Assembly: GCA_002391235.1 (NCBI GenBank) | Contig: DGRX01000004.1 | Coordinates: 1-56,753 of the forward strand | Direction of reading: 5' to 3' | From: Treponema sp. UBA4377 | Lineage (GTDB): Bacteria; Spirochaetota; Spirochaetia; Treponematales; Treponemataceae | Length of the DNA stretch: 56,753 bases | Shown: in pieces, positions 15,713-24,643 of the stretch | Layout of the letters: the number at the start of each line of letters is the position of its first letter | Numbering within the stretch: the stretch's first letter is position 1 | Program-made: the position numbers and the translations under genes | Notes under the pieces: generated by a model | The model's database searches: none | Seen by the model: only the letters and a program-made list of their open reading frames with translations | What the model was told of the DNA's origin: nothing

Positions 15713-17503
15713 TTATTTTCTTTTTTTGCCGCCGTGAACCTTGGCCTTTACGTCAACCACGTTGGGCTTTTGGGCGGAGGCGGCGAGCTTTGTCTTGTTG
15801 ATGATAACTTGCTGAATCATCTGAATGACGTTGCTCACAGTCCAGAACAAAATCAATCCGCTTGGCGCGTTGTAGAACAAGAAGAAGAAAATCAAGGGCA
15901 AGCCGTAAGTCATAAACTTCATCTGTCCGGAGCTTTGCGCGCTTTGGAGCGTTCCGCCCATTTGCGTGATCTTTCCGTAGAACAACTGCGACACCAAATA
16001 GATTACAGGCAAAACGCGGATGTGGTTTCCCACAAGCGGAATGAACGTCTTAAGCTGGTAGACGCTGTCGCCGTCGCTAAGGTCGTCAATCCAGCCCTTG
16101 ATAAAGCTGGCGCCGCGGAACTCAAAGTAGTTGTTGAACAAGTTGTACATCGCGAACAAGCAGAGCATTTGGAAAATCATCGGAAGGCAGCCGCTCATCG
16201 GATTGTAGCCGGCGGCTTGGTAAACCTTGGCTGTCTCGGCCTGCATCATCTGCGGGTTGTCCTTGTACTTGTTCTGTATCGCGGTAAGCTTTGGCTGCAT
16301 TTCCTGCATCTTGAGCGTTCCAAGCGAAGACTTCATCGTAAGCGGGAACAAGGCGATCTTGAGGATGATTGTCATCAAGATGATGCTGATTCCCCAGTTG
16401 TGGACAAACTTGTAAAGGGTTTCCAAAATGAATTTAAGGATCGCCTCAAGCCAGCCCAAAAAGCCGCTGGACTCAAGCGCGTCCGTCAAGCGGATGCCGC
16501 TAAGCTTCCAGGCGTTGGCATCGGCCGTCAAATATTTTTTAAGGTCCTTTTCGTTTCGAGGTCCTACGTAAACATAGTAAACGTCGTTGGTCTGCTTTTG
16601 CGTCGTGGGCTTTCGAACAAGCAAGGCCTGCGCGTCGCCCATCACGGAGCCGGAAGCGTTTGTCGAATACCAGGCCGTTTGGAAGTTACCGTTTTCGGCT
16701 GGAATCACAAGCTCGCAAAAATACTTTCCGCCGATTCCGGCGATGTTGAAGGGCTTGTTGTATTCCTTGTATTGGTTTGTTCCAAGGCGGATGCGCTTGC
16801 CCTTTCCTTCGTTAAGCGCGATGAATGAGCGGCTTTCGTAGCGGTCCACTTTTGGGTTGAACTGGGGTCCCACTTGCGGAGACGTCCTCAAAGTGTAGGA
16901 AGCGTTGCCGCCGCTCTTTGCGGCAAAGTCCAGCGCGGTAAAGTTTTCGCCGCCGTCAACCACAACGTTCATCTTGAACATGTAGTCGTCGTCTTTAAAA
17001 GTGTACTGCTTTACCAAGGTAAAGTCCGAATACTTTTTGGCAAAGGCGATTTTCTTTTCGCCGTTCTCTTCGGGGAACTCCTTTACGACGAACAAGTCGT
17101 TAACGACGCTGCCGTCCGTTCCGCCAAAGTTAAGGGCAAAGGCGCGGTTTGAGGCGGTGACGTTTTCCGCCATCTCCACGCCGCGGCCTGTCTTGTTGTC
17201 CTTGTGGTCAAGCAACTCGTAGCCTACGATGTCGCCGCCCTTGTTGGTGAAAGTCACGCGGGCTTTTTTTGTTTCGATTACATACTGCTGTTCTGTAATG
17301 ACGGGCTCGTTTGTGTCTTCCGCTTGCGCAAAAGACTGAACTTGCGCGTTGGCGGCCTCGCCCTCAGCGTGCGCGGCGTCCGCGGTAATTTGTTCCGTCG
17401 CCTGGCTCTGTTGGGGCTTCGGAAAAAATTTAACCTGAACGATTGTGTAGCCAATCAATACCAAGGCCGAAAGAACGACGGCCATAATGGTGTTTCTATC
17501 CAT
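15713..17503 (-). CDS. yidC: Membrane protein insertase YidC
   Basis: This 596-residue protein is of the Gram-negative type. It has an N-terminal anchor (about 5-25), a large periplasmic beta-sandwich (about 60-360), and five C-terminal membrane segments starting near ILMTIILKIALFPLTMKSS. The cytoplasmic hairpin KMQEMQPKLTAIQNKYKDNPQMMQAE and the GCLPMIFQM segment are typical. The basic tail (KVHGGKKRK) could contact ribosomes. It inserts membrane proteins with or without SecYEG. It lies between yidD and jag in the conserved order. Confidence 0.96.
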   Translation of the reverse strand: MDRNTIMAVVLSALVLIGYTIVQVKFFPKPQQSQATEQITADAAHAEGEAANAQVQSFAQAEDTNEPVITEQQYVIETKKARVTFTNKGGDIVGYELLDHKDNKTGRGVEMAENVTASNRAFALNFGGTDGSVVNDLFVVKEFPEENGEKKIAFAKKYSDFTLVKQYTFKDDDYMFKMNVVVDGGENFTALDFAAKSGGNASYTLRTSPQVGPQFNPKVDRYESRSFIALNEGKGKRIRLGTNQYKEYNKPFNIAGIGGKYFCELVIPAENGNFQTAWYSTNASGSVMGDAQALLVRKPTTQKQTNDVYYVYVGPRNEKDLKKYLTADANAWKLSGIRLTDALESSGFLGWLEAILKFILETLYKFVHNWGISIILMTIILKIALFPLTMKSSLGTLKMQEMQPKLTAIQNKYKDNPQMMQAETAKVYQAAGYNPMSGCLPMIFQMLCLFAMYNLFNNYFEFRGASFIKGWIDDLSDGDSVYQLKTFIPLVGNHIRVLPVIYLVSQLFYGKITQMGGTLQSAQSSGQMKFMTYGLPLIFFFLFYNAPSGLILFWTVSNVIQMIQQVIINKTKLAASAQKPNVVDVKAKVHGGKKRK

Positions 17504-17536
17504 TCTTTTTCTCCCAAATTAGAATGGCCTATGGAT

Positions 17537-17758
17537 TCACGGAACCGGATCGTAGCCGCCTTTGCAAAGCGGGTTGCAGCGAAGAATTCTAGCGAAAGAC
17601 ATGGACAAGCCCCGCCTGGCGCCGTATTTTTCTATCGCCTCCATCGCGTAATGCGAGCATGAAGGGTAATAGCGGCAACACGGCCCCAAAAGCGGAGAGA
17701 TTGTGACTTGATAAAGCCGGATACCGGCGCGGAAAAACTTTGGCAAAAGTTTATTCAT
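17537..17758 (-). CDS. yidD: Membrane protein insertion efficiency factor YidD
   Basis: This 73-residue protein has the family signature YQVTISPLLGPCCRYYPSCSHYAMEAIEKYG with its conserved cysteines, and ends GYDPVP. It is a small amphipathic membrane-associated protein that aids YidC-dependent insertion. Its start overlaps the rnpA end by 8 bp. Confidence 0.95.
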   Translation of the reverse strand: MNKLLPKFFRAGIRLYQVTISPLLGPCCRYYPSCSHYAMEAIEKYGARRGLSMSFARILRCNPLCKGGYDPVP

Positions 17759-18116
17759 CTTTTATCAGTCCTGCCTTTTTGCATAATGTTCGAAATTGAA
17801 CACACCTTGAGTTGAACGAATCGTTTCCGGGATAAACTAAGAACAGAATGTCGTATCCGGTGTTCAGGAATGTTTTGTAATATCGGTATGCTTCGCGACT
17901 GTAGCGCTTGGAAGCGTTTCTTTGAACGGCGTTTCCGTAACCGCGCGGCAAAGGAAAGGCGATTCTGTTAAAGCCAAGATCGTTTTTAGCGAAAAACAAC
18001 TTGGCCCCTTTGACCCCTTCCCTGCCGCCGTTTTTAAACAGATTCTTTATCTCGGCCGGACTCTTTATCCGCTCAACGCGCTTAAACTTTCCGCCTTGAA
18101 CCGAACCTGTTTCCAT
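17751..18116 (-). CDS. rnpA: Ribonuclease P protein component
   Basis: A 121-residue protein starting at ATG 18116; an in-frame TTG six bases earlier is less likely. It shows the family pattern FKRVERIKSPAEIKNLF at the N-terminus, the beta-strand core NRIAFPLPRGYGNAV, and the helix with the RNR-like motif, which here reads RNASKR (R66 to R71), so the third residue is alanine. It binds the RNase P RNA for 5' tRNA maturation. It starts 19 bp after rpmH and overlaps yidD. Confidence 0.93.
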   Translation of the reverse strand: METGSVQGGKFKRVERIKSPAEIKNLFKNGGREGVKGAKLFFAKNDLGFNRIAFPLPRGYGNAVQRNASKRYSREAYRYYKTFLNTGYDILFLVYPGNDSFNSRCVQFRTLCKKAGLIKDE

Positions 18117-18135
18117 AGGCAATCCAGACTAAAAA

Positions 18136-18291
18136 CTAGTACTTCTTGTGCTCGTCGCAAACAGAAAGCTTGTGGCGTCCCTTGGCGCGGCGGCGGGCCA
18201 AAACTTTGCGTCCGCCCTTAGTCGCCATTCTGGCGCGGAAACCGAATTTTCTGTTGCGCTTTACTTTGCTCGGTTGATATGTCCTTAACAT
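18136..18291 (-). CDS. rpmH: 50S ribosomal protein L34
   Basis: A 51-residue basic protein, MLRTYQPSKVKRNRKFGFRA and onward, with the universal bL34 core (TYQPSK, RKFGFRARMATKGGRKVLARRRAKGR) and a short tail (HKLSVCDEHKKY). AGGAG lies 10 bp before the ATG. It heads the rpmH-rnpA-yidD-yidC-jag operon. Confidence 0.97.
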   Translation of the reverse strand: MLRTYQPSKVKRNRKFGFRARMATKGGRKVLARRRAKGRHKLSVCDEHKKY

Positions 18292-18346
18292 GGCATATAT
18301 CTCCTATATAAAAAAATAATATTCCAAAATAAAATTATGGTTGTCT

Positions 18347-18376
18347 AATATAGCATTAATTGGAGAAATTAGTCAA
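18347..18376 (-). promoter_or_regulatory. rpmH operon promoter
   Basis: TTGACT (18371-18376), an 18-bp spacer and TATATT (18347-18352) on the minus strand, about 50 bp before the rpmH start codon. Confidence 0.7.
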
Positions 18377-18462
18377 TAGCCGCGGGCGGCATCGGAAGCG
18401 TGGCCTATTTTCCATCATCGGTATAGCAAAAAAGCCCAAACTATGCTACAATGGTTCCACCT

Positions 18463-19275
18463 ATGGACAACGCAAAAATCAAGGAAATGCTGCTTAAAAT
18501 CCACGAGTCCAAATTGGACTTTACCGTGACCCAAAGCGGAAAGGAAAGCAAGCGCGTAAACGGCTTGTACAAGCCCGACACGCACGAAATAATCCTGCAC
18601 AACAAAAACTTTAAAAGCGACTCGGAACTGGTTTACACCGCCGTCCATGAATACACCCACCACTTGGTCACCGAGGAAGATATCGCCCTTTACGGCCCGG
18701 ACTACGTTTCCAACGCAAAAAGCCACACGGCGGCCTTTTGGGCGCGCTTCCAGGAACTCTTAAAAATCGCCGAGGACATGGGTTTTTACAAAATCGACAT
18801 TTCGGTTTCGCCTGAGCTGGTGGAACTTACCAACAAAATCAAGTCGGAATACTTGGAGCCCAACGGAAAAATGATGGCGGAATTTGGCCGCCTTTTAATC
18901 AAGGCCCATACGCTTTGCGAGGAGGCCGACATCCGCTACGAGGATTATGTTGACAGAATTTTGTGCCTGCCAAGAAACGCCGTCCGCGACCTTAAGCGCG
19001 TCGGAACGGTCCAGGTCAACCCCGCGCTTGGCTACGACAACATGAAGCTTGTAAGCTCCATCAAAAAAGCCGACGACCGCGCGGCCGCCGAACAGCAATT
19101 GCTTTCGGGCACCAGCCCCGTCACCGTTAGCGAGATGATGAAGAAAAAGGCCCGCGCGGCCCAAGACGACGACCCCAAGACAAAGCTGGAAAAAGAAGCC
19201 AAGCGCCTGCGAAAGACAATCGACCAATTGCAGCAACGCCTTGAATACGTGGAGGAAAGCCTTGGCAACATGTAA
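18463..19275 (+). CDS. HExxH metallopeptidase-like protein with C-terminal coiled coil
   Basis: This 270-residue protein carries HEYTHH (H62, E63, H66) in the helix VYTAVHEYTHHLV, a zincin-type motif, and a later acidic stretch that could supply a third ligand. The C-terminal 45 residues (TKLEKEAKRLRKTIDQLQQRLEYVEESLG) form a strong coiled coil. No signal peptide is seen. ATG 18463 was chosen because TACAAT at 18447-18452 is the only likely -10, and the upstream ATG at 18451 lies within it. The leader would then be about 4 nt with no ribosome site. The substrate is unknown. It overlaps the next gene by 14 bp. Confidence 0.65.
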   Translation: MDNAKIKEMLLKIHESKLDFTVTQSGKESKRVNGLYKPDTHEIILHNKNFKSDSELVYTAVHEYTHHLVTEEDIALYGPDYVSNAKSHTAAFWARFQELLKIAEDMGFYKIDISVSPELVELTNKIKSEYLEPNGKMMAEFGRLLIKAHTLCEEADIRYEDYVDRILCLPRNAVRDLKRVGTVQVNPALGYDNMKLVSSIKKADDRAAAEQQLLSGTSPVTVSEMMKKKARAAQDDDPKTKLEKEAKRLRKTIDQLQQRLEYVEESLGNM

Positions 19276-20218
19276 AGCGAAATTATCGCAAGCCAAAAAA
19301 CTCCCCGCCGCTCTCTTTGCCGCAACCGCGCTTTCTTTTTTAGGAACGGCGGCCTTCGCGCAAACTTCCGCGCCGCAAAGCCCCAACGCTCCCGCGGCGC
19401 CAGTCGCCCCTGTGGCTCCAGTCCAGCCAGTGAATGTCGCGCCCGGCGTTTCAATGCCAAGCCTTCCAAGAATTTCGGCTCCGGTTTCGGGCGGAACTTT
19501 TTACACGCCGGGAAAGCGCTTTCTTAACAACGACGCGGCGGCGCAAGACATAAGCGCCGGCGACAAGCAAACAAAAAAATCCGCCTCTTCAAGCGAGTTG
19601 GAAAAAACGCTTTTAGGCGCGGCCGGCGCGGACTTTTCGGGACTAACGGCGCAAGACTTGGTTCAAATGGCGCAAAGCGGTTCAATCACAAACGTGTCTT
19701 CGCTTTTGGGAACGTCAAACTTTTACAATCGCGCGAACGCCTCGGGCGACAACCAAGTTCTATTGCAAAAAATTCTTTCAGAACTAACCGAAATAAAAAA
19801 GGCGCAAAGCCAAAGCCTCGCCTCCTCGTCAACAGGAACAAAGCCGTCGACTCTTCCGCCAAAAATCTTGCGCTTTGTCGTAAACGCCAACGACGTGCTT
19901 TCAAAGTGCGTCCAGGTTTACTTTAGCGACACCGAAAGCGACGGAAGCTTTTTGCTTACCGGCGACGCCAAATGCCTTTTTGAAAACGAAAACATTTCCG
20001 AAACCTTTTACCTTTTGTTCAAGGCCAGCGGTACGCAAAATTCAAAGACAGTCTACACCGTAACGCCGACCCTTTCGCAAAGCAAAAAAGCCGGCACGCC
20101 GCTTGGAAAATTTTGTTCCGCTGTCAACTTGACCGCTTCGCGCGTCGGAAACCTTGTCACCCTCCATTCGCTCCAAGACGGAACGATGGCCGACCTTCTT
20201 TTGGACATCGGTAGGTAG
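19262..20218 (+). CDS. Secreted protein of unknown function
   Basis: A 318-residue protein. The best start is TTG 19262, six bases after GGAGG and inside the end of the preceding gene; an in-frame TTG at 19241 lacks a ribosome site. A signal peptide (PAALFAATALSFLGTAAFAQ) is followed by an Ala/Pro/Val-rich stretch (about 35-70), a region rich in Ser/Gly, and a C-terminal beta-rich domain (about 195-318, ILRFVVNANDVLSKCVQVYF, GSFLLTGDAKCLF). No family was recognised. It abuts rsmG with no gap, so the three plus-strand genes form one operon. Confidence 0.65.
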   Translation: MATCKAKLSQAKKLPAALFAATALSFLGTAAFAQTSAPQSPNAPAAPVAPVAPVQPVNVAPGVSMPSLPRISAPVSGGTFYTPGKRFLNNDAAAQDISAGDKQTKKSASSSELEKTLLGAAGADFSGLTAQDLVQMAQSGSITNVSSLLGTSNFYNRANASGDNQVLLQKILSELTEIKKAQSQSLASSSTGTKPSTLPPKILRFVVNANDVLSKCVQVYFSDTESDGSFLLTGDAKCLFENENISETFYLLFKASGTQNSKTVYTVTPTLSQSKKAGTPLGKFCSAVNLTASRVGNLVTLHSLQDGTMADLLLDIGR

Positions 20219-20887
20219 ATGAAACTTATTCAAGGCTTGCAAAAATTAAATTTTCCGCAGGAAGAAATCGACCGCCTAAAGCCCTTGATGGATTCCTACA
20301 TCAACGAGCTTGTCCTGTTCAACTCGGCCTACAATCTTGTAAACACAAACGACCGCGACGAAATCATCGTCCGCCACATTTTGGACAGCCTTTCGGCGGC
20401 GGACCATATCAAAACGCTGGCCAACGACCGGGACGCTACGATAGCCGACATCGGTAGTGGCGGCGGGCTTCCGGGAATCCCTTTGGCGGCCGCCCTGCCC
20501 CAATACAATTTTGTCTTAGTTGAACGGATGAGCAAGCGCTGCGCCTTTTTGGAAAACGCCGCGGCAATCCTTGGCCTAAAGAATGTCGTCGTAAAAAATT
20601 TGGAATTGGAAAAAACGCCCGCCGCCTCGTTCGACATCGCTACTTTCAGAGCCTTTAGGCCGCTGGACAATAAAATGCTAAAAAGCCTTTTGGCAGTGAT
20701 AAAGCCCGGCGGATTTTTGGCCGCCTACAAAGCCCGCCGCGAAAAAATCTTGAAAGAAATGGGCTCGCTTGGCTACACCGAACAAGACTATAAAACAATT
20801 CCGCTGACAGTTCCGTTCCTAACGGACACCAACAGCGGAGACGACCGAGAAAGAAATTTAGTGGTTATTTCAAAGAAATCTTTTTGA
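20219..20887 (+). CDS. rsmG: 16S rRNA (guanine527-N7)-methyltransferase RsmG
   Basis: This 222-residue protein has the SAM-binding motif I IADIGSGGGLPGIPLA near residue 78, plus FVLVERMSKRCAFLENAA and the FRAFRPLDN segment typical of RsmG (GidB). It methylates G527 of 16S rRNA; loss is known to give low-level streptomycin resistance in other bacteria. It follows the secreted gene without a gap and overlaps the convergent TPR gene by 23 bp at its 3' end. rsmG near the origin is common. Confidence 0.94.
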   Translation: MKLIQGLQKLNFPQEEIDRLKPLMDSYINELVLFNSAYNLVNTNDRDEIIVRHILDSLSAADHIKTLANDRDATIADIGSGGGLPGIPLAAALPQYNFVLVERMSKRCAFLENAAAILGLKNVVVKNLELEKTPAASFDIATFRAFRPLDNKMLKSLLAVIKPGGFLAAYKARREKILKEMGSLGYTEQDYKTIPLTVPFLTDTNSGDDRERNLVVISKKSF

Positions 20888-22223
20888 GAAGAGCCATCAA
20901 CTGAGACTTTTCAATCAAGTCAATCGGACGGCCCTCGACATACTTGTGCGCCTCTTCGCTAAAGGCGCCGGGCGTGACGCAAAAGCCGCGGTCGACTTTT
21001 TTGTCCTTAAGCTTTGCGTGGAAGTCGCGCACAAACAATTCTCCAACAACGCCGGTCGTCCTGTAAAAGCGGAACAACTCAACGTCTTCCCATTTTGGCG
21101 TTTCTACTTCGCAAAGAATGTCCACGGTTTCCTGCAAAACTTCAACGTCAGAAATTTTTACGTATGAGTGAGCGTAGAATTTTGTGACAAGGTTTCGGCA
21201 CAAAACGACAAAGTCGCTGGTTCCGCTTGTAAGGTAAAGCTGCAAGTTTGTGTTTTGGTTCAATTCCTTGTAGCGGCTGATTAGCGAAGAAACATCCTTG
21301 TAATTCGGCACAGTGTTGTTGATTGTAGTCAGACAGGTCAAACCTTGCGCGATTTTATTGGTAGAAAAATAGCACTGCGCCAAGCGGTAGTTCAATTCCA
21401 GGAAAGTCTCTGTCGGAATGTCCTTAAGCTTTAGGCCGATTTCATAGTCTTGAACGGCGGCTTCGTTTTGTCCCATTCGCGCGTGGATTACGCCGGCCGA
21501 CAAGCATGATTTGGGTCCGTAAACAGGATCCGGCCTAAGGTGGACAAAAACCTTTAGCGCCTTGTCGCCCGCTCCGCACTCCTGCATCGCGTCGGCCATA
21601 GAGAACAAAGCCTCTTTGTTTTGCGGATCTTCGTTCAAAGCCTTTCTCAAAACAGGAAGGCAGTCGCGGTATTTTTTTGCCTTGTACATCGCCATTCCAA
21701 GCGGCATGGTTATGCCCGTCGCTTCGGGGTTTATCGTGTAGGCTTTTTTAAAGCAAGGAATCGCTTTTTCGTAATCTTTGTTTTCGTAGCATGCCAAGCC
21801 CAAGTAATAGTTTACGTCAAAACTGTCGGACTGCAATTTATAGACGGTCACCAAACTTTTTAGCGCTTCGGGAATTCTCTTAAGCTTGTAGCAACAGATT
21901 CCGTGGCGCAAGCAAACCAAGGCCGGGTCAACGTCTGGGTGAGTGGCGGCCAAGTCGACCAAAGTGTTGTAAAGAGTTATAGCCTTGTCCCAAAGATTTT
22001 CGCTAAAATACAAGTCCGCCAACGGCAAAAGGGCTTGCGTGTTGTATGGATCGTGAGAAAGCTTTTTTGTTGACTCCCGGATTATTTGGACGCGGTTTTT
22101 TTGTGAAGCGCCCCTGACCTTTCGGCTTTTGCCTTCGCCGCCTCCAGACCTTCTTCCGCCCACAATGCTCAAAACGGCGATAAGGGCGAGACACGAAATA
22201 ACCGCAATAACTATTGGCAACAT
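20865..22223 (-). CDS. Membrane-anchored TPR protein with Mrr-like C-terminal domain
   Basis: This 452-residue protein has an N-terminal membrane anchor (about 2-22), a basic linker, then TPR-type helical repeats from about 60 to 320 (for example DVNYYLGLACYENKDYEKAIPCFKKAY). The last 110 residues resemble the Mrr_cat restriction-endonuclease fold; GFCVTPGAFSEEAHKYVEGR followed by PIDLIEKSQL matches the end of that domain. The place of the catalytic Q/E-x-K strand reads RFYRTTG, so nuclease activity is doubtful. It is the last gene of the dnaN-recF-DUF721-yhhN-like operon (24-bp gap). It may be a scaffold at the membrane. Confidence 0.75.
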   Translation of the reverse strand: MLPIVIAVISCLALIAVLSIVGGRRSGGGEGKSRKVRGASQKNRVQIIRESTKKLSHDPYNTQALLPLADLYFSENLWDKAITLYNTLVDLAATHPDVDPALVCLRHGICCYKLKRIPEALKSLVTVYKLQSDSFDVNYYLGLACYENKDYEKAIPCFKKAYTINPEATGITMPLGMAMYKAKKYRDCLPVLRKALNEDPQNKEALFSMADAMQECGAGDKALKVFVHLRPDPVYGPKSCLSAGVIHARMGQNEAAVQDYEIGLKLKDIPTETFLELNYRLAQCYFSTNKIAQGLTCLTTINNTVPNYKDVSSLISRYKELNQNTNLQLYLTSGTSDFVVLCRNLVTKFYAHSYVKISDVEVLQETVDILCEVETPKWEDVELFRFYRTTGVVGELFVRDFHAKLKDKKVDRGFCVTPGAFSEEAHKYVEGRPIDLIEKSQLMALLKKISLK

Positions 22224-22247
22224 ATCTTTTCTATTATGGGAAAAATA

Positions 22248-22979
22248 CTAGATATTGTCAACCTCAAAAAAATCTTTGCCCAGACTATGGGCAAACAAAA
22301 ACTGAGCCGCGTAATACGTGACGTTGCTAAAGTTGTTCATGATTTGGTCGCCCGCCCAAGAAAGCTTGCACACTTCGTGGACAGAAAACTGCAAAGAAAA
22401 GTCTGAAATCAAAAACAAAACGCCGGCAACGACGACAAGATAAGCCATCTTGTTTTTAAACGAAACAGCGTCCACCGACTTTAACGCGCTTCCCACAACA
22501 AAAACGGAATACACCGCAGGCGGAACAAAAAGTTTTTCCAGAGCAATCAAAGGGCAAAACCAATCAAAAACTAAAATGGCGCAAACGACGGCCAAAACCA
22601 AAAGCATGTATTTAAGCGTGGGCTTTTTAAATTCGGTGAACGCAAGGAAAAAACAAATTTGAGCGAGCAAAAAGCCCAAGATTCCAGCGACGATATTGTA
22701 TTTTATAAAAACGTCGGCCGCAAGCGAAAAGAAAAGAGCAAAAAGAATTTTTATCGAGTAGCGCTTGTATCCCGCGGTCTTTTCCTTGTTCGTGAAAAAA
22801 TTCCACACAGCAAAAAAGACAAAGCACGCGCTGCTTAACGCCTTAAAAATCACGGTCCTAAAAAAGGCGCCGTCAATTGACTCTGCATAAAAATAATTAT
22901 AGCGATAGCCCGCGTAAAAAATGGCGAACAATACAAAGACCGCAATCTTTACAACCACATTTCTTCGCGCTAAATTCAT
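22248..22979 (-). CDS. YhhN/TMEM86 family integral membrane protein
   Basis: This 243-residue protein has about eight hydrophobic segments. Family marks are LFFSLAADVFI, the GILGFLLAQICFFLAF segment, VVAGVLFLISDFSLQF near residue 190 and the C-terminal TYYAAQFLFAHSL. YhhN-family members include lysoplasmalogenases that hydrolyse the vinyl-ether bond of lysoplasmalogens. The substrate here is not shown. It starts inside the stop codon of the DUF721 gene (ATGA). Confidence 0.75.
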   Translation of the reverse strand: MNLARRNVVVKIAVFVLFAIFYAGYRYNYFYAESIDGAFFRTVIFKALSSACFVFFAVWNFFTNKEKTAGYKRYSIKILFALFFSLAADVFIKYNIVAGILGFLLAQICFFLAFTEFKKPTLKYMLLVLAVVCAILVFDWFCPLIALEKLFVPPAVYSVFVVGSALKSVDAVSFKNKMAYLVVVAGVLFLISDFSLQFSVHEVCKLSWAGDQIMNNFSNVTYYAAQFLFAHSLGKDFFEVDNI

Positions 22980-23527
22980 TTTGTCTCCTCCTTTTTGGCG
23001 GCGCCCTTTTTTATTCTTTCAAAAATCGCGTTCAGTTCGGGCGGCAATTGGCCGGCTCCGCCTTCCTGGCCTTGAACGCCTTCCCCGCCCGCGGCGGCTG
23101 GCTTGTTCACATAGCCCATTTCTTCCAACCTTTGCTGCTCTTCCTCAATTTTCTTCGCGTATTTTTCCACGGCCCGTTTTGCGATTTCTTCCGGATTTGC
23201 CAAACTCACTCCGCTTCCCTTTACCCTAAAGGCCAGCGAGTCAATTTTGACGCCGCCGCTCAAACGGTTCAATCCTGTAAGAATGAATTTTTTATGAAGC
23301 TGCAGCATTTGGCTCCAACCAGGATGGTCGCATTCAACCAAGAGAATTCCATTCTTTAAATCAACGATGGAAGAGTGGGCGGCAAGTTTTTCTCCGTTGC
23401 CTGAAATTTTTGAAACCGTCTCTTCCCACGCTTTATGTATTTTTGAGTTTTGTTCGATGTCGCTTGCGGAAATGCTTTTAAAAACCTTTGCAATCATTTG
23501 GGCGCCGCTTATGAATTCATCGCTCAT
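22976..23527 (-). CDS. DUF721 family protein, DciA-like
   Basis: This 183-residue protein has the DUF721 domain at about residues 5-100 (AKVFKSISASDIEQNSKIHKAWEETV, then GILLVECDHPGWSQMLQLHKKFILTGLN). The tail is charged with a Glu/Gln-rich helix and a Gly-rich stretch. DciA, of the same domain family, loads the replicative helicase in bacteria that lack DnaC or DnaI, and position next to recF-dnaN-dnaA supports a replication role. ATG 23527 overlaps the recF stop as ATGA; upstream in-frame codons lie within recF and lack a ribosome site. Confidence 0.85.
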   Translation of the reverse strand: MSDEFISGAQMIAKVFKSISASDIEQNSKIHKAWEETVSKISGNGEKLAAHSSIVDLKNGILLVECDHPGWSQMLQLHKKFILTGLNRLSGGVKIDSLAFRVKGSGVSLANPEEIAKRAVEKYAKKIEEEQQRLEEMGYVNKPAAAGGEGVQGQEGGAGQLPPELNAIFERIKKGAAKKEETK

Positions 23528-24624
23528 TTTTTCCAACCCCCATTCTCGATAAAGTAAACGCTTGTCGTTGACTTCATGTACCTTTCGTACGGCTCGCCGG
23601 GCAAGAAGGTGCAAAACAATTGCTCGTATTCCGGCAAGAGGCTTGTGAGCTTTTGCCTTTTGTCAGGATCCAATTCCAGCATGACGTCGTCCATCAGCAA
23701 GACCGGCTTTTCGTTTATAGTTTGGCTGTAATAAACCGCTTGGCTAACGCGCAGCAAAAGAGCTATCAATCTGCGCTGGCCCATCGACGCAATCGGAACA
23801 AAAGGCTTTCCGCCGCAAAAGTATCGCAGCCGGTCGCGGTGGGGGCCGCTTAAAGTCGTGCCCATAATAAAGTCGCTTTCCCTTTTGCTTTTTAGAATTT
23901 CCAAAACTTCGTCTCGGCTTGGAACGCGGCTCATCACTCCGTCCTTAACTTCCTTCCAGCTAGGCTCATAGCTTATCGTAAGGCCTTCGATTCCCGTAAC
24001 CTGCTCGTAAAGGCGGGTGAATATTTCGTTGAATTTAAATACGGCTGTCTTGCGCTTCTTTTGTATTTCCAAGCCATTTTCTACAAGCTGAATGTCGTAG
24101 ATGTCCAGCATTTCGCGCTTGTTTTCTTTTATCAAGACGTTTCGGTTTTTAAGGGCTGTTCGATAGCGGCGCAAAAGATCAATGTAAAGAACGTCGTACA
24201 TCGATAGGCTTTGGTCCAAAAAAAAGCGGCGGTCGCTTGGATCCCCTTCCACAAAGCGCAAGTCGTCATGGCAAAAAAGAATGCACGGCATCGTGTTTAT
24301 CAATTCTTTTCTGTCCTTGATTTTCTTGCCGTTTTTTTCGATTGTTTTTTTGCCGTCTTTGTAAATGACGTTTACGCTTCGGGTGCCGCCGCCGCTTTCT
24401 TGATACAAGGCTCGTATGGAAAAATCTTTTTCGCCGCGCCTTACGATTTCTGTGTCGCTGTGGGTGCGGAATGAATTTCCGTAGGCGCAATAGTAAAGGG
24501 ATTCTAGAATGTTGCTTTTGCCCTGGCCGTTTTGTCCTACAAAATAAACTTCCTTTGCGTCAAAATCGATCTTGTCGTTTTGCAAATTGCGGAAATTATA
24601 AAATGACAGCGACAAAAAGGCCAT
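23524..24624 (-). CDS. recF: DNA replication and repair protein RecF
   Basis: This 366-residue SMC-like ATPase has Walker A GQNGQGKSN at residues 30-38, the signature region LSGPHRDRLRYFCGGKPFVPIASMGQRR near 255-285 and Walker B PVLLMDDVMLELD near 305. The length is usual for RecF. It acts with RecO and RecR in loading RecA at gaps. It starts 19 bp after dnaN and is coupled to the DUF721 gene. Confidence 0.96.
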   Translation of the reverse strand: MAFLSLSFYNFRNLQNDKIDFDAKEVYFVGQNGQGKSNILESLYYCAYGNSFRTHSDTEIVRRGEKDFSIRALYQESGGGTRSVNVIYKDGKKTIEKNGKKIKDRKELINTMPCILFCHDDLRFVEGDPSDRRFFLDQSLSMYDVLYIDLLRRYRTALKNRNVLIKENKREMLDIYDIQLVENGLEIQKKRKTAVFKFNEIFTRLYEQVTGIEGLTISYEPSWKEVKDGVMSRVPSRDEVLEILKSKRESDFIMGTTLSGPHRDRLRYFCGGKPFVPIASMGQRRLIALLLRVSQAVYYSQTINEKPVLLMDDVMLELDPDKRQKLTSLLPEYEQLFCTFLPGEPYERYMKSTTSVYFIENGGWKK

Positions 24625-24643
24625 TAAATTGCAGCGGCGGCTT

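Noticed and set aside
15578..16828. 416-codon open frame on the plus strand
   Set aside because: It is antisense to jag and yidC, whose protein motifs are unambiguous.
18451..18462. Earlier ATG of the HExxH protein
   Set aside because: It lies within the likely -10 element TACAAT, so it could not be in the transcript from that promoter.
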